Source: SIG455 sp045659025 (GTDB lineage Bacteria > Bacillota > Clostridia > UMGS1810). Taken from it: 64,000 nucleotides of DNA. The notes below the pieces were generated by a model that made no database searches, was not told the origin of the DNA, and worked only from the letters and a program-made list of their open reading frames with translations. The position numbers and the translations under genes were made by a program. Position 1 is the first letter of the stretch. Every line of letters begins with the position of its first letter. This document shows, one piece after another, positions 1 to 7,856 of the stretch. The stretch lies in assembly GCA_045659025.1 (NCBI GenBank), contig JAZOWA010000009.1, forward strand, positions 16,005 to 80,004, written 5' to 3'.

Positions 1-182
1 GTAATCGCTGCAAGATCAGAAACAGCAGCTTCGAGTGCTTTTGCATTATCCTTTGCTTCGCCAACGCCGATGTTTACAACGATCTTGTCGAACTTGGGAA
101 TCTGCATAGGGCTTTTGTAGCCGAACTTTTCCATCAAAGCACTTCTTACTTCGTTTTCATACTTTTCTTTGAATCTTGCCAT
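1..182 (-). CDS. rplE: 50S ribosomal protein L5, 3' part cut by window edge
   Basis: Only about the first 60 codons are present; the gene runs off the left end. The ATG at 182 opens with MARFKEKYENEV and continues through a KFDKIVVNIGVGEA stretch typical of L5, which binds 5S rRNA in the large subunit. A GGAGGA ribosome binding site lies just upstream. It follows rplX by 28 nt, the standard order of this operon. Confidence 0.9.
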   Translation of the reverse strand, partial: MARFKEKYENEVRSALMEKFGYKSPMQIPKFDKIVVNIGVGEAKDNAKALEAAVSDLAAI

Positions 183-210
183 TGCCGAAAATCCTCCTCT
201 CAATCAAAAA

Positions 211-537
211 TTATTTCTCAATTGTTTCTAAACAGTTTTTGCACATTCTTACCTTGGAACCGTCATCGAGTAATTTGTAACCGATACGGGTGGGTTTGCC
301 GCATGAAGAGCAGATGTGCATAACCTTGCATGCATAAATGGCAGCTTCCTGCTTAATGATACCGCTCTGTTCACCCTGTTTACGGGGGCTAACATGCTTG
401 GTAGCCATATTAACACCTTCAACGATTACTTTTCTTGAAGCGGCGTCAACAGATAAAACTTTGCCTTTTTTACCTTTATCTTTACCGGAGATAACTACTA
501 CGTTATCGCCTTTTTTAATGCCTACTCTGTTTTTCAT
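211..537 (-). CDS. rplX: 50S ribosomal protein L24
   Basis: 108 residues. An early assembly protein that nucleates folding of the 5' domain of 23S rRNA. The N-terminal KOW motif is clear (KKGDNVVVISGKDKGKKGKV, about residues 8-27). The C-terminal part carries a CSSCGKP...CKNC pair of CxxC motifs, a zinc-ribbon form of L24. AAGGAGG precedes the ATG. It lies 14 nt downstream of rplN and is co-transcribed. Confidence 0.96.
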   Translation of the reverse strand: MKNRVGIKKGDNVVVISGKDKGKKGKVLSVDAASRKVIVEGVNMATKHVSPRKQGEQSGIIKQEAAIYACKVMHICSSCGKPTRIGYKLLDDGSKVRMCKNCLETIEK

Positions 538-551
538 TTATCGACACCTCC

Positions 552-920
552 TTAAAGTACTTCCGGTGCGAGTGACAATATCTTCATGTACTCTTTCTCA
601 CGAAGCTCTCTGGCGATGGGGCCAAAGATACGAGTACCTGTAGGGTTTTTATCATCTCTTATAATTACAGCTGCATTCTCATCAAATTTGATGTATGTTC
701 CGTCGGATCTTCTGAGTCCTTTAACACTTCTTACTACAACTGCTTTTACAACGTCACCTTTTTTAACAACACCGCCGGGTGTTGCTTTTTTAACTGATGC
801 TACCACTACGTCGCCAATGTTGGCATACTTTCTGCGGCTTCCGCCCAAAACTCTGATACACATCAATTCTTTTGCACCTGTATTATCGGCAACTTTCAAT
901 AAAGTTTGCTGTTGTATCAC
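552..920 (-). CDS. rplN: 50S ribosomal protein L14
   Basis: 122 residues, the normal length. It binds 23S rRNA at the subunit interface and also receives the silencing factor RsfS in other bacteria. The signature runs MIQQQTLLKVADNTGAKELM, followed by the conserved GDVVVASVKKA and PVGTRIFGPIARELR-like stretches. The start codon is GTG, supported by GGAGAG upstream. It sits between rpsQ and rplX. Confidence 0.97.
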   Translation of the reverse strand: MIQQQTLLKVADNTGAKELMCIRVLGGSRRKYANIGDVVVASVKKATPGGVVKKGDVVKAVVVRSVKGLRRSDGTYIKFDENAAVIIRDDKNPTGTRIFGPIARELREKEYMKILSLAPEVL

Positions 921-946
921 TTAAACTCTCTCCTTCCATTAAAAGA

Positions 947-1201
947 TTACTGAGCTTTTTCGGTAACTTCAACCAATCTCCATCTCTTATCCTTTGAAAT
1001 CGGTCTTGTTTCCATAACCTTTACCTTATCGCCCACTTTAGCCACCTGCTGTTCATCATGAGCTTTAAGTTTGTAGGTTCTCTTAACGATTTTACCGTAA
1101 AGCGGATGTTTTACGTTATATTCAATAGCAACTACGATGGTTTTGTCCATCTTATCGCTTACAACTTTACCTATACGGGTTTTTCTGTAATTGCGTTCCA
1201 T
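947..1201 (-). CDS. rpsQ: 30S ribosomal protein S17
   Basis: 84 residues. A primary 16S rRNA-binding protein of the small-subunit body. The family motif GKVVSDKMDKTIVVAIE (about residues 12-28) and the C-terminal GDKVKVMETRPISKDKRWRL are intact. It begins with ATG 21 nt after rpmC, with a GAGGAG-type binding site in the gap. Confidence 0.97.
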   Translation of the reverse strand: MERNYRKTRIGKVVSDKMDKTIVVAIEYNVKHPLYGKIVKRTYKLKAHDEQQVAKVGDKVKVMETRPISKDKRWRLVEVTEKAQ

Positions 1202-1222
1202 CTAACTTTTCCTCCTCTCTTA

Positions 1223-1417
1223 TTAAACAGTTAATTCTCTTTCGCGAAGGATTGTCTTTACTCTTGCAATTGTACGCTTAACGTCTGTTATTCTCTGAGG
1301 GTTCTCCAGCTGATTTGTAGCGTTCTGGAATCTGAGGTTGAACAATTCAGCTTTGAGTTCATCCAACTTCTGAGTCAACTCTACGTCAGTAAAATCTCTG
1401 ATTTCATTAACCTTCAT
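1223..1417 (-). CDS. rpmC: 50S ribosomal protein L29
   Basis: 64 residues, a two-helix protein at the polypeptide exit tunnel beside L23. It carries the usual LRFQNATNQLENPQRI core (residues 28-43). Its first codons overlap the end of rplP by 11 nt, so translation of the two is probably coupled. Confidence 0.96.
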   Translation of the reverse strand: MKVNEIRDFTDVELTQKLDELKAELFNLRFQNATNQLENPQRITDVKRTIARVKTILRERELTV

Positions 1418-1844
1418 TCAAATCACCGTCCATTTCCTGAGCGGCAGATACGATCTTGCACTTAATAGGAAGCTTGTGAATAGCAAGACGCAATGCTTCT
1501 CTTGCAACTTCTTCGTCAACTCCGCCAATCTCAAATAATACTCTGCCCGGTTTAACTACGGCAACCCAATACTCAGGTGAACCTTTACCACTACCCATTC
1601 GAGTCTCAGCAGGTTTCTCTGTAACAGGTTTATCCGGGAATATTTTAATCCATACCTGACCACCACGCTTGGTATAACGTGTCATCGCTATACGGGCAGC
1701 CTCTATCTGATTGCTGGTAATCCATGCAGGTTCAAGTGCCTGAATACCAAAATCACCATTAGAAACAGTATTGCCACGGAGGGCTTTACCTTTCATGCGT
1801 CCGCGCATTACTCTTCTGTGTTTAACTCTTTTTGGTAACAACAT
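1407..1844 (-). CDS. rplP: 50S ribosomal protein L16
   Basis: 145 residues. Contacts the A-site tRNA and is needed late in 50S assembly. The start MLLPKRVKHRRVMRGRMKGK and the motif RMGSGKGSPEYWVAVVKPGR are diagnostic. Only 2 nt separate it from rpsC, and its 3' end overlaps the start of rpmC. Confidence 0.97.
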   Translation of the reverse strand: MLLPKRVKHRRVMRGRMKGKALRGNTVSNGDFGIQALEPAWITSNQIEAARIAMTRYTKRGGQVWIKIFPDKPVTEKPAETRMGSGKGSPEYWVAVVKPGRVLFEIGGVDEEVAREALRLAIHKLPIKCKIVSAAQEMDGDLNEG

Positions 1845-1846
1845 GA

Positions 1847-2605
1847 TTATTTACCTCCTTCACCGTTCGCGGGTTTTGCGGCTCTGGGAGCTCTTGCCGG
1901 TCTCTGACCCTGTCTGGGTGCTCTGTTGGCTCTGGGCGCTCTCTCTTCCTTGCGCTCTCTGCCGAACTGTGCACTGGCATTGAGAATCTCACCTTTGTAG
2001 ATCCAAACCTTAACACCGATCTTACCGTATGTTGTGTCTGCCTCTGCAAAACCATAGTCGATGTCTGCTCTGAGTGTCTGGAGGGGAATTGTACCCTCGT
2101 GATAGTGCTCACTTCTCGCAATTTCAGCACCGCCGAGACGACCTGATACGCAAGTCTTGATACCCTTTGCACCCATCTTCATTGCACGCTGCATGCACTG
2201 CTTCATAGCACGACGGAAGGAAATTCTTCTCTCGAGCTGTGCAGCAATGTTCTCTGCAACGAGCTGTGCATTAACATCTGCGTTTCTAACTTCGATAATG
2301 TTGAGAACAACCTTCTTAGAGATAAGCTGCTCAACCTTTGCCTGAATCTTTTCTTTCTCTGCTCCGCTGCGGCCGATAATGATACCGGGTTTTGCGGCAT
2401 ATACGTTAACTACTACTCTGTTATTTGCTCTTTCGATCTCAATAACAGCAATGCCTGCAGCAAAAAGCTCTTTCTTCAAAAATTTTCTTATGTTATAATC
2501 TTCTACCAGATTATTACCGAAATCTTTTTTATTAGCGTACCATTTGGAATCCCAATCTTTGATAACGCCAACTCTCAATCCATGAGGATTTACTTTCTGA
2601 CCCAA
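1847..2605 (-). CDS. rpsC: 30S ribosomal protein S3
   Basis: 252 residues, longer than the typical 215-235 because of a basic tail rich in Arg, Ala and Pro from about residue 218. It lines the mRNA entry channel and contributes to helicase activity. Start MGQKVNPHGLRVGVI, then the KH domain around residues 60-110 (GIIIGRSGAEKEKIQ). The start codon is TTG, with GGAGG about 8 nt upstream. Confidence 0.97.
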   Translation of the reverse strand: MGQKVNPHGLRVGVIKDWDSKWYANKKDFGNNLVEDYNIRKFLKKELFAAGIAVIEIERANNRVVVNVYAAKPGIIIGRSGAEKEKIQAKVEQLISKKVVLNIIEVRNADVNAQLVAENIAAQLERRISFRRAMKQCMQRAMKMGAKGIKTCVSGRLGGAEIARSEHYHEGTIPLQTLRADIDYGFAEADTTYGKIGVKVWIYKGEILNASAQFGRERKEERAPRANRAPRQGQRPARAPRAAKPANGEGGK

Positions 2606-2623
2606 AATCCTTACCTCCTTTGC

Positions 2624-2977
2624 TTAATTCTTTTCCTTCAACACAACTGTGATGTGTGATGTTCTTTTTCTGATTCTGAAAGCTCTACCCTGAGCTCTAG
2701 GTCTGATTCTTTTAAGTGTAGGTCCCTGAGTAGCGTAGATCTCTGCAACATAAAGCTTCTCAACATCCATCTCGTGATTGTTCTCAGCATTTGCGATTGC
2801 AGATTTCAAAAGCTTCTCAACAAGCTCTGCAGCAGCCTTGGGTGTGAACTTAAGTGCTGCCAACGCTTCACCTACGGATTTATTTCTGATAAGGTCGATA
2901 ACAACCTTTACCTTTCTGGATGAAATACGTGCATAGCTTAATTTAGCTTTTGCAACTTTCTGTACCATTTCTTCCAT
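2624..2977 (-). CDS. rplV: 50S ribosomal protein L22
   Basis: 117 residues. A tunnel-wall protein, site of macrolide-resistance mutations in other species. The C-terminal beta hairpin is seen as PTLKRIRPRAQGRAFRIRKR followed by a TSHITVVL end. Start MEEMVQKVAKAKLSYARISS, with GGAGGA upstream. It lies between rpsS and rpsC. Confidence 0.97.
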   Translation of the reverse strand: MEEMVQKVAKAKLSYARISSRKVKVVIDLIRNKSVGEALAALKFTPKAAAELVEKLLKSAIANAENNHEMDVEKLYVAEIYATQGPTLKRIRPRAQGRAFRIRKRTSHITVVLKEKN

Positions 2978-3024
2978 AAGTTAATCCTCCTCTCGCGGAA
3001 TTTAATTACCCAAATTATGATTGA

Positions 3025-3297
3025 TTATTTGCTTGTTTTTGATCCTGCGTGACCTTTGAAGGTGCGTGTAGGAGCAAACTCACCCAGCTTGTGACCAATC
3101 ATATCCTCAGTAGCATATACGGGCACATGTTTTCTGCCGTCGTGTACTGCTATGGTATGACCAACCATCTCGGGGAAAATTGTAGATGCACGTGACCAGG
3201 TCTTAACGACTCTCTTCTCACCTGCAGCGTTCATTTCTTCAATCCTTTTTAAAAGGCGTTCTTCCACATAAGGTCCTTTTTTAACTGATCTTGACAT
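3025..3297 (-). CDS. rpsS: 30S ribosomal protein S19
   Basis: 90 residues. A head protein of the small subunit paired with S13. The motif FPEMVGHTIAVHDGRKHVPV and the end KLGEFAPTRTFKGHAG are intact. ATG start with AAGGAGG upstream. It is separated from rplB by 91 nt, one of the two larger gaps inside the operon. Confidence 0.97.
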   Translation of the reverse strand: MSRSVKKGPYVEERLLKRIEEMNAAGEKRVVKTWSRASTIFPEMVGHTIAVHDGRKHVPVYATEDMIGHKLGEFAPTRTFKGHAGSKTSK

Positions 3298-3331
3298 TAG
3301 TGAACCTCCTTCCGAAACATTTAAGTTTTAA

Positions 3332-3368
3332 GCAGCGGTCTGTGCTATAGCAGCACAAACCTGACTGC
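3332..3368 (-). other. hairpin in the rplB-rpsS gap
   Basis: The gap holds an inverted repeat: TGTGCT (3341-3346) pairs with AGCACA (3352-3357), with outer GCAG (3332-3335) and CTGC (3365-3368) able to extend it. There is no U-run, so it is not an intrinsic terminator. It could be an mRNA processing or stability element. Function unknown. Confidence 0.45.
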
Positions 3369-3388
3369 GGTTTTGTAGAAACAAATAA

Positions 3389-4222
3389 TTATCTGCCGTT
3401 TCTGCGTTTAACGATGAACTTGTTACTTGCCTTTTTCTTGGAACGTGTCTTGTGACCAAGAGTGGGTTTACCCCAGGGGGTAACAGGTCCGGGCATACCG
3501 ATAGGTGATTTACCTTCACCACCACCGTGGGGGTGATCACAGGGGTTCATTACAACACCACGTACGGTAGGTCTCCAACCCATGTGTCTTTTTCTACCGG
3601 CTTTACCGATTGACATATTCTCGTGATCGCCATTGCCTACTTCACCGATTGTAGCTTTGCAGTCGAGACGGATCATTCTAACTTCACCGGAGGGAAGTCT
3701 TACCTGAGCGTAGCCGTTCTCTTTAGCCATAAGCTGTGCAGAGTTACCTGCAGCTCTAACGAGCTGACCGCCTCTGTTGGGGAAGAGCTCAATGTTGTGG
3801 ATCAATGTACCAACGGGAATATTCTGAATGAAAAGTGCGTTACCGGGTTTAATGTCGGCATTTGCACCTGAGCATACTGTATCGCCAACTTTCAAACCGT
3901 TGGGAGCGATGATGTAGCTCTTAACACCGTCTGTGTACTCGATAAGTGCGATGTTTGCGCTTCTGTTGGGATCGTACTCGATTGTACGAACTGTTGCGTT
4001 GATATCGTCCTTATTTCTCTTGAAATCGATTACTCTGTATTTTCTCTTGTTTCCGCCGCCTCTGTGACGAACAGTAATTCTACCGTAAGAGTTTCTGCCT
4101 GAGTGCTTCTTCAAAGGTTCAAGCAAGGATTTCTCCGGAGCAACCTTTGAAAGTTCCTCAAAGGTTGATACTGTCATAAATCTGCGAGCGGGTGATGTAG
4201 GATTAAAACTTCTTAATGCCAT
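3389..4222 (-). CDS. rplB: 50S ribosomal protein L2
   Basis: 277 residues, the normal size. A primary 23S rRNA-binding protein close to the peptidyl transferase centre. The catalytically important His region is present in NPCDHPHGGGEGKSPIG near residue 225, and the N-terminal half has the RHRGGGNKRKYRVIDFKR signature. It is placed between rplW and rpsS. Confidence 0.98.
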   Translation of the reverse strand: MALRSFNPTSPARRFMTVSTFEELSKVAPEKSLLEPLKKHSGRNSYGRITVRHRGGGNKRKYRVIDFKRNKDDINATVRTIEYDPNRSANIALIEYTDGVKSYIIAPNGLKVGDTVCSGANADIKPGNALFIQNIPVGTLIHNIELFPNRGGQLVRAAGNSAQLMAKENGYAQVRLPSGEVRMIRLDCKATIGEVGNGDHENMSIGKAGRKRHMGWRPTVRGVVMNPCDHPHGGGEGKSPIGMPGPVTPWGKPTLGHKTRSKKKASNKFIVKRRNGR

Positions 4223-4254
4223 TCCTTTTTCACTCCTTCTGCTTTATTTACTAA

Positions 4255-4545
4255 TTAAGCCATGCCTTCAAAGAATTCAATGGTCTTGCTGTCAGCTGTG
4301 AGCTTAACAGTCGCTTTCTTCCAGTCGGGACGTTTTCCAACATGGACACCCATTCTCTTAATCTTTCCGCGAACTCTTGAAGTAGTTACTTTTTCAACTT
4401 TAACGCCAAAAATCTGTTCAACAGCTTTTGCGATTTCGATTTTGTTTGCGCCCAGTGCTACTCTGAAGGTGTACTTGCGATCAGCAATCTGATCCATGCT
4501 CTTTTCAGATACGATAGGTTTAATAATAATATCGTGCATAGTCAT
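4255..4545 (-). CDS. rplW: 50S ribosomal protein L23
   Basis: 96 residues. Docking site for trigger factor and SRP at the tunnel exit. The start region DIIIKPIVSEKSMDQI and the GVKVEKVTTSRVRGKIKRMG loop are typical. The ATG overlaps the rplD stop (TAATG), so the two are translationally coupled. A second ATG two codons later is possible. Confidence 0.96.
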   Translation of the reverse strand: MTMHDIIIKPIVSEKSMDQIADRKYTFRVALGANKIEIAKAVEQIFGVKVEKVTTSRVRGKIKRMGVHVGKRPDWKKATVKLTADSKTIEFFEGMA

Positions 4546-5168
4546 TACGCATACACCTCCTCGAGTTTTTCTACGGCACCCTTGGTGATGATGAGTTTCT
4601 CGTGGTTGAGAATCTCATATACATTCAAGCTGCCTGTGAATGCAGTTGAAACTCCGGGGATATTCTTTGCGGACTTAACTACATTATCATTCTTATCACA
4701 TGTTACGATAAGAGCTTTGCTTTCAACATTGAGGTTTGTGAGCATTGTAGCAACAGTCTTTGTCTTGATCTCTGTCATAGCGATATCGTCAACAACGATA
4801 ATCTCCTGCTCTGCAACCTTGCTGGAAAGTGCTGATTTCAAAGCAACTATCTTAACTTTCTTATTAAGCACATATCCGTAATCTCTGGGCTTGGGGCCGA
4901 GTGCGATACCACCCTTGATCCACTGGGGAGCGCGGATAGAACCCTGTCTTGCACGGCCTGTGCCTTTCTGTCTCCAGGGCTTAATACCGCCGCCGCGTAC
5001 TTCGGAGCGGGTCTTGGTGCTCTGGGTACCCTGTCTCTGATTAGCCAGGTAATTTACTACAACCTGATGCAATACAGATTTATTAACTTCCTGACCGAAA
5101 ATAGCGTCGCTCAAGTTAATGTCGCCAATCTGTTTGCCTTCCATGTTATATAATGCTACGTTAGGCAT
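4545..5168 (-). CDS. rplD: 50S ribosomal protein L4
   Basis: 207 residues from the chosen start at 5168. In several bacteria L4 is also the autoregulator of the S10 operon. The motif RGGGIKPWRQKGTGRARQGS is clear near residues 60-80. I start at MPNVALYNMEG because AAAGGAGG lies about 9 nt upstream; a reading seven codons longer would overlap that site. Confidence 0.96.
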   Translation of the reverse strand: MPNVALYNMEGKQIGDINLSDAIFGQEVNKSVLHQVVVNYLANQRQGTQSTKTRSEVRGGGIKPWRQKGTGRARQGSIRAPQWIKGGIALGPKPRDYGYVLNKKVKIVALKSALSSKVAEQEIIVVDDIAMTEIKTKTVATMLTNLNVESKALIVTCDKNDNVVKSAKNIPGVSTAFTGSLNVYEILNHEKLIITKGAVEKLEEVYA

Positions 5169-5196
5169 AATAATTGTCCTCCTTTCCAAACGTTAT

Positions 5197-5826
5197 TTAT
5201 GCTTTTACTGTATTTTTAACAATCAACAATCCGCCTTTGGGACCGGGAACAGCGCCCTTAACAAGGATAAGGTTCTTCTCGCCGTCAACTCTTACAACGT
5301 CAAGGTTCTGAACTGTAACTCTCTCAACACCCATGTGGCCGGGGAGCTTCTTGTTCTTCATAACTCTTGAAGGTGTAGAACAAGCACCCAATGAACCGGG
5401 TCTTCTGTGGTAACCGGAACCGTGAGTCATAGGACCTCTGTGGCTGCCCCATCTCTTGATAGCGCCTGCAAAGCCCTTACCTTTGCTTGTACCTGTAACG
5501 TCAACCTTCTCACCTGCTGCAAAAACCTCTGCTGTGATCTGATCGCCTACATTGTAAGCTGAGCAGTCATCAAGTCTGAACTCGCGGAGCACTTTCTTAA
5601 GAGCAACGCCTGCTTTTGCATAGTGACCTTTAAGGGGTTTTGTAACCGCCTTTTCCTTGGCATTTTCAAATCCAACCTGGATTGCTTCGTATCCGTCGTT
5701 CTCTACTGTCTTCTTCTGTACTACGGCAACGGGGCCAGCAGCGATTACAGTAACGGGGATAACAACACCGTCTTCAGTGAAAACCTGTGTCATGCCGATT
5801 TTTCTGCCTAAAATTGCTTTCTGCAT
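5197..5826 (-). CDS. rplC: 50S ribosomal protein L3
   Basis: 209 residues. Nucleates 50S assembly and reaches the peptidyl transferase centre. Begins MQKAILGRKIGMTQVFTEDG. The central RWGSHRGPMTHGSGYHRRPG loop holds the glutamine or glycine-rich tip that is often methylated. AGGAGG precedes the ATG. An 85-nt gap separates it from rpsJ. Confidence 0.97.
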   Translation of the reverse strand: MQKAILGRKIGMTQVFTEDGVVIPVTVIAAGPVAVVQKKTVENDGYEAIQVGFENAKEKAVTKPLKGHYAKAGVALKKVLREFRLDDCSAYNVGDQITAEVFAAGEKVDVTGTSKGKGFAGAIKRWGSHRGPMTHGSGYHRRPGSLGACSTPSRVMKNKKLPGHMGVERVTVQNLDVVRVDGEKNLILVKGAVPGPKGGLLIVKNTVKA

Positions 5827-5854
5827 TTTTTACTTCCTCCTATTTAGGTTATTG

Positions 5855-5896
5855 GTTGGAGCATTCCTCCAACATGACCGCCGTGTATCGTACGGC
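5855..5896 (-). other. two hairpins in the rpsJ-rplC gap
   Basis: GTTGGAG (5855-5861) and CTCCAAC (5867-5873) form a perfect 7-bp stem. GCCGT (5880-5884) and ACGGC (5892-5896) form a second. The rplC Shine-Dalgarno site lies only about 20 nt beyond them on the minus strand. There is no U-run. They may tune rplC translation or mRNA processing; this is inference. Confidence 0.45.
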
Positions 5897-5911
5897 ATCC
5901 GTGAAGTGCAA

Positions 5912-6226
5912 TCAGATCTGGTTGATCTCGATGTCTACGCCTGCAGGCAAAGAAATCTTGAGCAATGTCTCGATTGTCTTCTGTGTGGGCTCAAGGATAT
6001 CGATGAGTCTTTTGTGAGTTCTCATTTCGAACTGCTCACGGGAATCCTTATACTTATGAACCGCTCTGAGGATTGTAACAACCTCTTTCTTTGTCGGAAG
6101 CGGAACGGGACCTGAAACCTTAGCACCTGCGCGCTGAGCTGTTTCTACGATCTTCTGCGCCGACTGATCGATGAGCTGGTGATCATAAGCTTTGAGCTTG
6201 ATTCTGAGTTTTTGACTATTAGCCAC
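5912..6226 (-). CDS. rpsJ: 30S ribosomal protein S10
   Basis: 104 residues, the first gene of the operon. It also serves as NusE in antitermination complexes of other bacteria. The motifs RIKLKAYDHQLIDQSAQKIV and VSGPVPLPTK are intact. The start is GTG, with AGGAGGG 8 nt upstream. Confidence 0.97.
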   Translation of the reverse strand: MANSQKLRIKLKAYDHQLIDQSAQKIVETAQRAGAKVSGPVPLPTKKEVVTILRAVHKYKDSREQFEMRTHKRLIDILEPTQKTIETLLKISLPAGVDIEINQI

Positions 6227-6455
6227 TTTAGTACCCTCCTAACATTATTGAGTATTTTGTGCTTGACAGCCAGAAAATTATTCACACCTTGCCGGGTGTG
6301 TCACACTTTATGCATTAATAATCCCAGTTCACAAGAACTGGGCATAATACACCTATCCTGTGCTCTGACGCCCAAATTCGTGATTCGGACATTCTCCGCG
6401 GAAATTGTATCCCTTACGATACTTAACCTCCCGCATCATCGTCTGTCATTATACA
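6227..6455 (-). promoter_or_regulatory. S10 operon leader with three hairpins
   Basis: This untranslated leader lies between the promoter and rpsJ. It holds GTATC/GATAC (6407-6411, 6418-6422), a perfect 8-bp stem with a 4-nt loop, CCCAGTTC/GAACTGGG (6323-6330, 6335-6342), and CACACC/GGTGTG (6283-6288, 6295-6300). S10 leaders bound by L4 are known in other bacteria; whether this one works that way is inference. I see no open reading frame in it. Confidence 0.6.
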
Positions 6456-6464
6456 CACAGAAGT

Positions 6465-6493
6465 ATTTTACTATATTTGAAGCCGGTTTGCAA
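6465..6493 (-). promoter_or_regulatory. promoter of the S10 operon
   Basis: On the minus strand, TTGCAA (6488-6493) and TAAAAT (6465-6470) are separated by 17 nt. A second TATAAT box lies at 6448-6453 without a good -35 box. The stretch from here to 6600 has no gene. Confidence 0.65.
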
Positions 6494-6602
6494 GTTTTTT
6501 TTGATTTTGTTTGAGAAAAAACGCCGTTTTTTTGAAATTTCGTTAAAAATGCATAGGCAGAGACGAGTGCTTGATGGGGTTTTTGTATAAAATAACCCGT
6601 TT

Positions 6603-7199
6603 TTACCCCCAAAACAGCAGTTTGAACACCACGGGGGTGATAAAAACATCAAAAACACCAATCAAAGCCATAGTCCCATAGACCACACCAAGAGACGGAA
6701 GGATGCGGATTGCATACCTGGCGCCTACCTCACCTTTGCTCTTTCTGTCCATGGCAAAGTTGATGCATACCACGCAGGTGAATATATATAAAGGAAGATT
6801 TAATATTGCAGAGGGCAAAATTGACAGTAATGTATAGCCTATACCCCTGCCCCCCTCCGCTCCGATAAGGAAGGACGCACCGAAGCCACAAAGGAATCCC
6901 CTTACTCCCGGTATGAGAAGCGTAGCATAGGAAGATGGCAAAGTGAGCGACAGCAGAAAATAGATGGCTATATACTTTAAGTTGGTACTCAATGTGGATT
7001 TCAATACACTTACAAAGGATATATCCCCCCAGCCAAGTGTATATTGGGACAGATGCTCGCGAAGGGATGCGTCTGTATCAGGCGGAAGATTTACCCACAC
7101 CGATACACCCACACCAACACCGACTATGAAAAAGAGGACACCCAATATATATTTGCCCTTGTTGTCCCATATATGACTCCGCAAAAACCTTTTAAACAA
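6603..7199 (-). CDS. spoIIM: stage II sporulation protein M-like membrane protein
   Basis: 198 residues, close to the family length of about 200-215. SpoIIM is the membrane scaffold of the SpoIIDMP complex that drives peptidoglycan remodelling during engulfment of the forespore. Hydrophobic segments are visible at about residues 17-36, 70-90, 92-112, 125-150 and 170-195, with a Gly-rich GVRGFLCGFGASFLIG turn typical of the DUF95/SpoIIM fold. The start is TTG, with GGAGGGG about 5 nt upstream. A TATAAT-like box lies at 7233-7238, but I cannot assign a sigma-E promoter with confidence. It stands alone between the S10 operon and HU. Confidence 0.85.
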   Translation of the reverse strand: MFKRFLRSHIWDNKGKYILGVLFFIVGVGVGVSVWVNLPPDTDASLREHLSQYTLGWGDISFVSVLKSTLSTNLKYIAIYFLLSLTLPSSYATLLIPGVRGFLCGFGASFLIGAEGGRGIGYTLLSILPSAILNLPLYIFTCVVCINFAMDRKSKGEVGARYAIRILPSLGVVYGTMALIGVFDVFITPVVFKLLFWG

Positions 7200-7302
7200 C
7201 TAATCCCCTCCTTGTCTCATTTTATAATGTATATTATATAGGAAGAGATTTGATTACCATTCCCCTGCAGATTGAGCAGGACATTCAAAAAAGCAAAATA
7301 AA

Positions 7303-7326
7303 AAAGCTCCGCGTATGCGGAGCTTT
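7303..7326 (-). terminator. intrinsic terminator of hup
   Basis: AAAGCTCCGC (7303-7312), a 4-nt loop and GCGGAGCTTT (7317-7326) form a strong stem. On the minus strand it is followed by a T-rich tract, 20 nt after the hup stop codon. Confidence 0.9.
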
Positions 7327-7345
7327 CTCGCTAAAATAAGTTGAA

Positions 7346-7618
7346 TTATTTTACAGCGGTTTTCAAACCCTGACCAGCTTTGAATGTGGGAACCTTGGAA
7401 GCGGGGATGCTGATGATCTCGCCTGTTCTGGGGTTCTTACCTTTTCTAGCTGCACGCTTTTTGGTCTCGAATGTACCGAAGCCAATCAAAGCAATTTTGT
7501 CGTCAGCCTTCAAAGCGCCTGTAACGGTCTCGATGAAAGCGTTCAATGCTTTTTCAGCGTCCTTCTTGGTCAAACCGGATTTTTCTGCCATTTTAGCAAT
7601 CAAATCACATTTTTTCAT
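7346..7618 (-). CDS. hup: HU family DNA-binding protein
   Basis: 90 residues from the second ATG (7618), the standard HU length. It is a nucleoid protein that binds and bends DNA as a dimer. The signature GFGTFETKKRAARKGKNPRT (about residues 46-65) contains the beta arms with the conserved KNPRTGE...P tip. The second ATG is chosen because GGAGG lies 8 nt upstream of it; the first ATG is only 2 nt from that site. It is monocistronic with its own promoter and terminator. Confidence 0.96.
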   Translation of the reverse strand: MKKCDLIAKMAEKSGLTKKDAEKALNAFIETVTGALKADDKIALIGFGTFETKKRAARKGKNPRTGEIISIPASKVPTFKAGQGLKTAVK

Positions 7619-7661
7619 TTTCATTACCTCCTGAAAATTTATACTACGGAATTATGAATTT

Positions 7662-7690
7662 ATTATACCAAAATAATTTCCGTTTTTCAA
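7662..7690 (-). promoter_or_regulatory. hup promoter
   Basis: On the minus strand, TTGAAA (7685-7690) and TATAAT (7662-7667) are separated by 17 nt. The implied transcript begins about 35 nt before the start codon. From here to 7856 I see no gene and no clear terminator for the pot operon. Confidence 0.8.
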
Positions 7691-7856
7691 TGATTTTTGC
7701 GACAAAGTTGTCTTTTTGTATGTTTTTCCCAAAAAACCGCCTTTTTATTTGGTATAAACACCGCTCTTTACCGCTTTTTTTGTGAGTTTTATATAGTTTC
7801 AACCCTATTCTTGCCCTATATCAGAGTTTTATTCAACTTGGCTTTATAAAAGGGTT

